The notes below the pieces were generated by a model. It made no database searches. It was not told the origin of the DNA and was given only the letters and a program-made list of their open reading frames with translations. DNA of 64,000 nucleotides from Crocinitomicaceae bacterium. Its GTDB lineage: Bacteria > Bacteroidota > Bacteroidia > Flavobacteriales_G > Salibacteraceae. Positions 57,827-64,000 of this stretch are shown here, piece after piece. Position 1 is the stretch's first letter. Each line of letters begins with the position of its first letter. Position numbers and translations under genes: made by a program. Location of the stretch: positions 124,001-188,000 of the forward strand of contig PAVO01000007.1 in assembly GCA_002713215.1 (NCBI GenBank), in the 5' to 3' direction.

Positions 57827-60800
57827 CTATCCGAGACGTAATTTAAACTCCACGTCTTGCTCCAACTCTGGATTATCCATATCCAATGTACGTTTAGGCG
57901 CCAAACCTTCTGACATGTAGCGCATTAGCGGGCTCTTAATAACAAAACTCATTGGATCTTCTTTTGTCGTTACCATTGAACGAGTAAGTTCTGGCATGAT
58001 ACTCAAGTGATCTTCCATATTGTTATCCAAAGCCTTAATCATCGCTGTCTGTTGTGCTTTTGCATATCTGTCCAGCGGTTCATATGGGCTCGGAGCCTCT
58101 GCCTTATGACCCGTTTGACGGACTTCTTCAAACGCCAGGTATTGCCCTTTGGCAACATCGATAGCTTCCTCAAACTCTTCCGGCGTCACTTGGCTTTCGA
58201 AGTTCTGCTGAGTTTTAAGGCGCTCAATCGATGATTTAAGACCATGCAAACACACATCTAAATCCGATAGATTAAGTTCCTTATTGATAGGGAACTTCAA
58301 CGACTCATTACCAAGGATTGCTTCACTACCATTTTTAAGAAGTGCCTTGATTTGATCTTCGCGACGTGAAGCAAACATCATTCCGAACTTATCCCTTACA
58401 TCTTCCATGTTCTTTAACAGATCAGGATGGGTTACTAAGCCTTCAATTTGGGAAATTTCTTCGTGTGAAAGCCCCGCTTTACCACTGTTCCGACTAGAAG
58501 CCAGTACAAGGGTAGTCATGGCCAATTCCAGTTTTTGCTCCCATTCTTGACGCTCATCCGTTGGCATGTTTCGGAATTCTTCTGGTGAAAATTCCATAAG
58601 TTCAACAGAGACAGATGCTTTATCTCCGCTCAGGGTTTTCAACTTCATTACCGGCAAGGTGCCAACCACGCCCTTAATCGAAATACCCTGATCTGAAAAC
58701 TGTTCAATCTGCTTTGCTGAATATGTATTAAACACATCATCATCAAGCGCAATGTTCGTAGTCATACGGATCGTTTGTGCCATCGTACTTGATGCACACT
58801 GCTTCTTAACCACATCAATCAGCGGCTGCAACGGGTTAATCTTGCGCTGGAACGCATACTTACCAGACAGATAAGGGTTTTTCACCTTATTGTTAAGCAT
58901 ATACATCACGGCATTAACTTCTTGGAACACGTCACCTTCAAGGCCGATGTTATTGTGAGTCTCATGCACCTTGTAAGATTTAATCCCACGGAAATCACGA
59001 TATCGATATGCTTCTTGATAAATTTGCTTAACCAATGCTGGATTTACACCGGTCGAGTTTGCGACACCTTCAATCAACCCCTGATTAGGAGTCTTTGCTG
59101 TACTCTCATAGTGATCTAGCACTAAATCGTACACCCAGGCCATTGCAAAGCGATCAGCATTCTCATGGTTGTTATTAACGAAGTTAAGGATATTAGCCAT
59201 TAACACATCACGACCATTGAATGCAGACAAAGTATCTGACTGAGCTCCAACTTCTTTAGTCATTTTAGTGACCTTGGCCTTAAGGCTCTTGAGCTGCTTT
59301 TTAGTTGCATCATCAGGATTATCCATACCCTGCAAGGTTTCGAGCTCCATCTTAAACATATGAAGCTGTTCCTTCTTATTCTCCAATGAAGTAGGGTTCA
59401 TCTCCGCCCCATTTCCTAACATTCGAGCATCAACGACACCCTTAGGAACGTCGGCAAGATCACCTACTTTAAATTCTTGACCCATAAGTTCTGCCACTTC
59501 GGGAAGCAACATGAAACGCGTCAAGTTTTCACTTGGGTTCAGGTCATAAGCATAATTGTCTTGGAAGTGCTCCCAAAGCTCTGCCGGCATCTCCATTGCA
59601 CCAAACGAGTCGAAGTCGACCTTTTTGGTTTCCTTGATTGGTTGCTGTGAAATCATGTCGTAGATCGTCGACATACGCATGATTTTTTCGATGCTATATC
59701 GAGGCATTGACATTGGACGCAATTTAGAACTCAAGCCGTTTAACAATTCTTGTCGTGATTCAGGAAGCATCGATGTTAGTCGACTCTTAGGGTCGAACAT
59801 ATGAATTTCGTCACCTCGAACCTTAAGAATTTTATCGCCCTTAACAGATGGGTAATCAAATTCTTCCAAGCTTTCGTCAGCCAGTAGCGAAGACAGGTTG
59901 TAACCTTTATGTGCGCCATCAGCAAAATCAACGGCACCGCGCCCTTGACCAATAGGAACCGTCATCAAGTTAACATAAGCGATCTGTTTTTCTTTCGCAG
60001 GCTTAGCAGTATCAAGGTGGATGCTTTCCGCAAATCGCTCATAAACTTCCGGGAAGTTAACTCGAATAATGTTGTTGTCATATGGAAGGTTGTGCGCTTG
60101 AACTACCAACTGACCACACTCATTAAGAATGTTCATCATGTGTTCTTGCGCTTCGTCAGATGAGCAGCCAAACTCCACAAGCTCGTTACGAGTTAAGTTT
60201 GTTAGGTTTTGGGCTTTGATTGAAACACGGATGCTTTCGCCACCATCGGTGCCTATCAATTGAGAAGACAGTTTAATTTGTGCCTCTTCGTTAACAAGGA
60301 TATTTCCATCTTCAAGTTCAACGAAGTTTCGGATCTCATCAGGTTTTGATTCTGCCATCTTGATAAAATCAGCTTCAGACATGATCTGACCAGAACCTTC
60401 AAGAGCCTGATATACTGCCAATCCAACGTTAAAACACTGGGCATTACCTGCCCCATCCGCTTCAACGTCCAATACAACGTAGCTTTTAGACCCAGTCTCA
60501 CGGAGAACACCTAAAATCGCGGACTCAGTCACGTTATGAACCGATTTACCATCATGAGTGAACTGCAAGGCATTCTCCGCCACTTCACGTGTAACATCCA
60601 CGATAGGCAAGTCCTTCCCTTGGAAGTGCTCTTTATAGTATTCCATCATTTCCGCACGCTCGCGTTCCAGCGGCATCTTGATTTCTGGAACATCTTCCCG
60701 GGCCAGGCGCTCACCGCTAACTACCTCGCTCGCAATGAACGAGCCGTTAGACAGGAGTTTTAAACCTAGTGCACTTTCGAAATCATCATTCGCTACAGCT

Positions 60801-62779
60801 TTCAGAGCTTGGTTTGGAAGCAACAGAGCAGTGTCTCCACCAAAATCCAAACCTTCTGGGGTAATAACCCACTCATCATCTGCAATGAGTTCTCTTACTG
60901 TTTGCTTCTTCAATGAGTATTTATCTTCAATCGTCATGTCATTGTCGATATTCAGAATGAACGTTGGCGCACTATTCGTATCCAAGTGCAAACGCATCTT
61001 AGACATGATCTCTTTGATAAGGGGAAGTTGTGCCGGGTTTACCTTAATAACTTGCGGGAGTGGCTTGGCGTCAAGAATTTCCTTGGCAACAACCGCGCTG
61101 TCGTCGGCAATCTTCTTAAGGAATGGATCTAACTCCGTTCTCGGTGGTGGAGTGATTGTAAGACCACCAACGTGGTTGTGACCTCGGAATTCAAATGTCG
61201 AATTCGGGTTCGACTTCGCCAGCTCTGAAACGACTTGGCGAACATTAACATCCCCTTGGACATTCATCACTATGCGACCATTGGCCGTACTAGAGATAGA
61301 CATATCCACGGCTTTGCTTTGGCTATGGTAAGCTCGCTTCAGCTGATTTGTGGTAAATACACGTTCAACATTGCTCGAAGCTGATCGTGTGATCATAGCA
61401 AAGTCATTTGAAATTTCGCGAACCAATGAATACTCACGTACAGTTTCGAGAATGCTGCGCTCAATACGCCCCGCATTACGGAATACATTTTTGGCGAATG
61501 CTAGCCACCCATCTTTAAGACCAGAATCGAACTGATTTTCGTAGTTAAAGTTGTATAAATACGGTCTCAACTTCTCAAAATAGTTAACATCTTCACTGCC
61601 CAAAGGGTCATTTTTGGTGATTTTCTCAGCGACCACTGAGCTAAGCGAATTACTCAGTTTCTCGCCACCAAGCAGGCTTGGAAGGATTTCATACAATGCA
61701 CGTGCGTAATGATTCTGCTCAACAGCTTCCTGACGCAACTTAGCAAAACGGTCTGCACCTTCTTGACCGATATTGGCGGAAAGTTCTTTGATACGCCCAG
61801 GCTGACGTGAATCCAACCATTTCCCGAGCGCACGACCATTTCGAGCCAGTGAAGCAATATCCACAGCTTTCTCGACATCCGCCTCTTTCAAAGGCTTTAA
61901 GCGAATGTCAGAATCTACGTTATCCAGTAAGTTTGCTGCTTTAGCCATTTGTTTCAATGGCTCCATTCGCGTTTTGAAAGTAACTTCATCCACCGGCAGT
62001 TGACCAGCCAAACGAAGTTTATCCAACGAGGTTCGAAGCAGCTCATAAAGCATATAACCACCAGCGACACCACCACCCTTTCGAACTGATAAGTGGAATG
62101 CACCCGCAGAAAATGGTGACACTAACCAGCTTCTATCCATGCTTTCTTCTACACGAACATCTGGCTCTGGTTTATGGTGATCACAGATAATGAGGTTGGC
62201 ATTTGGAAACGTTGCTAAAAACTTAGCTTGCGTCTCGCGCTGGTTGGTACCTAAGTCAGCAACCAAAACGGTGAATTCATCTTCAAAACTAATACCGCGT
62301 TCTTCGGCCCATAATTCAATCTGAGCAACACTAAAACCGTGGTTTGATGGGTCGTAATCACGTGACTGGACGCTCACAGGATGCTTCTCACCTTCCTGAA
62401 GATCCATTACACGTTTCGCTTCCATGCCGATAGCCTGAGCTAAAGAACCATCGTTATCAACGTCTGAAATTAGAAGGATTGGGTGTCGTTCGTTGATTGC
62501 ATAGGCCAACTGATTCGATGCTGGCTCAAGAGTCTCAATTTTTCTGACTTCTTTTTCTGGTGCCAAGTCGATAGAATCATCCACTCGTTCCAGCATTACA
62601 TCACGGGCCAACTTCAGATCGTTCTGAAACACATCTGAAAATGCCTTCTCAAACATGGAAAGCGGCAAGCCTCGCATTACCCGTTGCTCTTTTAGTGTTA
62701 CTAAACTAGGGCAAGCAAGCGTCACCGCCGCTCTAAATTTTTTGACTAATTCTTCTTTAGCCGGATCGTTGATTTCCAT
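57827..62779 (-). CDS. DHH (RecJ-like) phosphoesterase-DnaQ-like exonuclease fusion
   Basis: 1,650 residues. Residues 90-560 hold a RecJ-type DHH module: SDVDNDGSLAQ (near 107), VLVADLGTNQ (near 168), CDHHKPEPD (near 198), GGGVAGGYMLYEL and a DHHA1-like RGHNHVGGLTI (near 533; RecJ has GGHxxAAG). Residues 760-960 hold a DEDD exonuclease: VVLDVEADGAGNAQCFNVGL (DxE of motif I near 770), VVQAHNLPYDNNII (HNxxxxD of motif II near 890); I could not fix the third motif. The last 650 residues are unassigned. RecJ degrades single strands 5'-3'; DnaQ-type proofreads 3'-5'. Fused, it could supply the proofreading the DnaE-like protein lacks. The start follows a promoter-like TATTATATC. Confidence 0.85.
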   Translation of the reverse strand: MEINDPAKEELVKKFRAAVTLACPSLVTLKEQRVMRGLPLSMFEKAFSDVFQNDLKLARDVMLERVDDSIDLAPEKEVRKIETLEPASNQLAYAINERHPILLISDVDNDGSLAQAIGMEAKRVMDLQEGEKHPVSVQSRDYDPSNHGFSVAQIELWAEERGISFEDEFTVLVADLGTNQRETQAKFLATFPNANLIICDHHKPEPDVRVEESMDRSWLVSPFSAGAFHLSVRKGGGVAGGYMLYELLRTSLDKLRLAGQLPVDEVTFKTRMEPLKQMAKAANLLDNVDSDIRLKPLKEADVEKAVDIASLARNGRALGKWLDSRQPGRIKELSANIGQEGADRFAKLRQEAVEQNHYARALYEILPSLLGGEKLSNSLSSVVAEKITKNDPLGSEDVNYFEKLRPYLYNFNYENQFDSGLKDGWLAFAKNVFRNAGRIERSILETVREYSLVREISNDFAMITRSASSNVERVFTTNQLKRAYHSQSKAVDMSISSTANGRIVMNVQGDVNVRQVVSELAKSNPNSTFEFRGHNHVGGLTITPPPRTELDPFLKKIADDSAVVAKEILDAKPLPQVIKVNPAQLPLIKEIMSKMRLHLDTNSAPTFILNIDNDMTIEDKYSLKKQTVRELIADDEWVITPEGLDFGGDTALLLPNQALKAVANDDFESALGLKLLSNGSFIASEVVSGERLAREDVPEIKMPLERERAEMMEYYKEHFQGKDLPIVDVTREVAENALQFTHDGKSVHNVTESAILGVLRETGSKSYVVLDVEADGAGNAQCFNVGLAVYQALEGSGQIMSEADFIKMAESKPDEIRNFVELEDGNILVNEEAQIKLSSQLIGTDGGESIRVSIKAQNLTNLTRNELVEFGCSSDEAQEHMMNILNECGQLVVQAHNLPYDNNIIRVNFPEVYERFAESIHLDTAKPAKEKQIAYVNLMTVPIGQGRGAVDFADGAHKGYNLSSLLADESLEEFDYPSVKGDKILKVRGDEIHMFDPKSRLTSMLPESRQELLNGLSSKLRPMSMPRYSIEKIMRMSTIYDMISQQPIKETKKVDFDSFGAMEMPAELWEHFQDNYAYDLNPSENLTRFMLLPEVAELMGQEFKVGDLADVPKGVVDARMLGNGAEMNPTSLENKKEQLHMFKMELETLQGMDNPDDATKKQLKSLKAKVTKMTKEVGAQSDTLSAFNGRDVLMANILNFVNNNHENADRFAMAWVYDLVLDHYESTAKTPNQGLIEGVANSTGVNPALVKQIYQEAYRYRDFRGIKSYKVHETHNNIGLEGDVFQEVNAVMYMLNNKVKNPYLSGKYAFQRKINPLQPLIDVVKKQCASSTMAQTIRMTTNIALDDDVFNTYSAKQIEQFSDQGISIKGVVGTLPVMKLKTLSGDKASVSVELMEFSPEEFRNMPTDERQEWEQKLELAMTTLVLASSRNSGKAGLSHEEISQIEGLVTHPDLLKNMEDVRDKFGMMFASRREDQIKALLKNGSEAILGNESLKFPINKELNLSDLDVCLHGLKSSIERLKTQQNFESQVTPEEFEEAIDVAKGQYLAFEEVRQTGHKAEAPSPYEPLDRYAKAQQTAMIKALDNNMEDHLSIMPELTRSMVTTKEDPMSFVIKSPLMRYMSEGLAPKRTLDMDNPELEQDVEFKLRLG

Positions 62780-62855
62780 GTTCAGTCCTTTGATATAATA
62801 TCCATTAGACTGATTGTATCACAACATCATAAATGTTGTTATTGATGTTTCCTTA

Positions 62856-64000
62856 TTACTTGAATAAACCTGAGATAAAGGAAGGAGACGATGCAAGTGC
62901 ATTACCGACCCCCGGCATCACATTATCCCTCAGTCGAGACAGCATATTTTCAAACGCTGAATTGTCTGGTGTAACTGCTAAACCGAAATGTTGAGCCATC
63001 CCTTGAGGCAGCTTCTCCAATAGCTTGCTGCACTCTCTGGCCTCCAAGTACAGTATAATAACAATGAAGATATCAAAGATTGTTCGATACACCATTGACT
63101 CAATACTGTGGACTGCATCACCCAGACCTGTTGCATAGGCCAATGCGCCAACGATTAGGACGTTTACAGCGAATAAAAATGAAAAACTGACAAACGATAG
63201 AATAATTGCTATCACAACGAATAAGAAGTACAGAGACAACCCCATCATTCTATGAAATGCCAATTTCAGATCAGATTGAAACATTCCCTGGCTCATTGCG
63301 CTAAGTGGCGAGAAAGCCAAAACGAGCTGAAGTCCCATCAGTTCTTTTAACATGTCGTAAAGCCAGCTAAATAAAATAGAAACCAGCTTCAAGACAAACA
63401 CTAGTGGGATGAAGAAAGATAACGTCAATCCAATGATCAGATACAAAAGAGATACTTCCGCATACACATCAGCCAACATCAGCCTAGATTTACCGTAAAT
63501 AATCTGAAACTTTTTAGCTATTCTCTCAAGGCCAGTCGATGTTATATATCCAATAACGCTGTGGAAAATCAAATCCACCCCGGTTCTTGACATATACGTG
63601 AACGGGTTCAGTGTGCTTGCTGAACAATCCGCTTGAGAAACCCAGCAGTCGATTTGGTCCCAGTAAAGACCAACCGATGGCAAAATGAAGAAGTTGTTTG
63701 CACCATCATCTCGCAACTTTTTGGGGAAAAATATTTCGTTAAAATCACTGTAATTTAATGCACCAGTGATTATTGTCGAAGTTGGGATCGTACCCGTCAC
63801 AGAATACGCCGTGCTTAAGTAATCTATCACTTCTTGGTTTTCAGCATCATCATCAATGCTACCAAAATAAAGACCACCAGCCATCCAAGCCCCTCGTCTA
63901 ATGCGACCAACAGTGCGATCTACATCATCTTCCCCAGCTTCAATATCACCACCCGCCTTTTTCTCAAAGGTGTTTTTTGCCAATTGAAATACAGCCTGAG
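62856..64000 (-). CDS. Second DotA/TraY-like membrane protein, 5' end outside window
   Basis: The frame is open to the right edge: upstream of a TTG at 63983 come QAVFQL with no stop, so the true start lies beyond 64000. Visible is about 380 residues: a polar N-terminal part with WDQIDCWVSQADCSAS, then a run of membrane segments (LIIGLTLSFFIPLVFVLKLV, LMGLQLVLAFSPLSAMSQGM, MGLSLYFLFVVIAIILSF, LFAVNVLIVGALAYATGLG and TIFDIFIVIILYLEA). The SFFIPLVFVL-xx-LFSWLYD pattern repeats the DotA C-terminus, so a paralogue of 30605-34150 is likely. A TrbL/VirB6-like protein is an alternative. Confidence 0.6.
   Translation of the reverse strand, partial: QAVFQLAKNTFEKKAGGDIEAGEDDVDRTVGRIRRGAWMAGGLYFGSIDDDAENQEVIDYLSTAYSVTGTIPTSTIITGALNYSDFNEIFFPKKLRDDGANNFFILPSVGLYWDQIDCWVSQADCSASTLNPFTYMSRTGVDLIFHSVIGYITSTGLERIAKKFQIIYGKSRLMLADVYAEVSLLYLIIGLTLSFFIPLVFVLKLVSILFSWLYDMLKELMGLQLVLAFSPLSAMSQGMFQSDLKLAFHRMMGLSLYFLFVVIAIILSFVSFSFLFAVNVLIVGALAYATGLGDAVHSIESMVYRTIFDIFIVIILYLEARECSKLLEKLPQGMAQHFGLAVTPDNSAFENMLSRLRDNVMPGVGNALASSPSFISGLFK

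Overview
The window reads as part of a large conjugative element (megaplasmid or integrative conjugative element) of a marine-type gammaproteobacterium with moderate GC. The host call is an inference from codon use, -10/-35 promoters, Gram-negative signal peptides, an outer-membrane barrel, DsbA/DsbC and two lytic transglycosylases. No rRNA, tRNA, ribosomal-protein or central-metabolism gene was seen. Most of the genes cannot be assigned to a family by eye, which suits an accessory replicon.

Layout. 1-13 kb: a leftward type IVB secretion block in the Dot/Icm (IncI Tra) order DotH, DotG, DotF, an IcmC-like protein, IcmJ/DotN, then a gene cut by the left edge. DotG is a giant of about 2,384 residues with cysteine-paired repeats around a second repeat class. 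13-22 kb: tyrosine recombinase, ankyrin protein, a DNA polymerase III alpha homologue, a secreted helical protein, an MltD-like transglycosylase, a YbaB-like protein and an IcmD/DotP-like protein. 22-26 kb: an operon of a Sel1-repeat protein, a divergent SecY and three unknown proteins. 26-30.5 kb: two candidate Rad52-type annealing proteins and small unknowns. 30.6-37 kb: DotA/TraY-like protein, SLT-LysM transglycosylase, membrane diguanylate cyclase, and a second secreted helical protein. 37-47 kb: small unknowns, outer-membrane barrel, DsbC, DsbA, an unusual repeat region (44.5-45.1 kb) and a 50-codon membrane-peptide gene. 47-57 kb: LysM protein, PAS-GGDEF cyclase, HELAH putative metalloprotein, signal peptidase I and an HU-like protein. 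57-64 kb: a 1,650-residue protein joining a RecJ-like DHH nuclease to a DnaQ-like exonuclease, and a second DotA-like gene cut by the right edge.

How it fits together. The element appears to carry its own conjugation machine and much of what is needed to build its envelope parts: a SecY homologue, signal peptidase, DsbA and DsbC for the roughly 28 cysteine pairs of DotG, and two transglycosylases. It also carries its own DNA-processing set (DnaE-like polymerase, DHH/DnaQ fusion, Rad52-like annealing proteins, HU-like protein, recombinase) and two diguanylate cyclases. The most novel points are the element-borne SecY operon, the DHH-DEDD fusion next to an element-borne DnaE, the giant two-class DotG, and the 44.6-45.0 kb repeats, which contain a sequence known to form an unusually stable DNA mini-hairpin. 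Functional calls rest on motifs read by eye; no database search was run.
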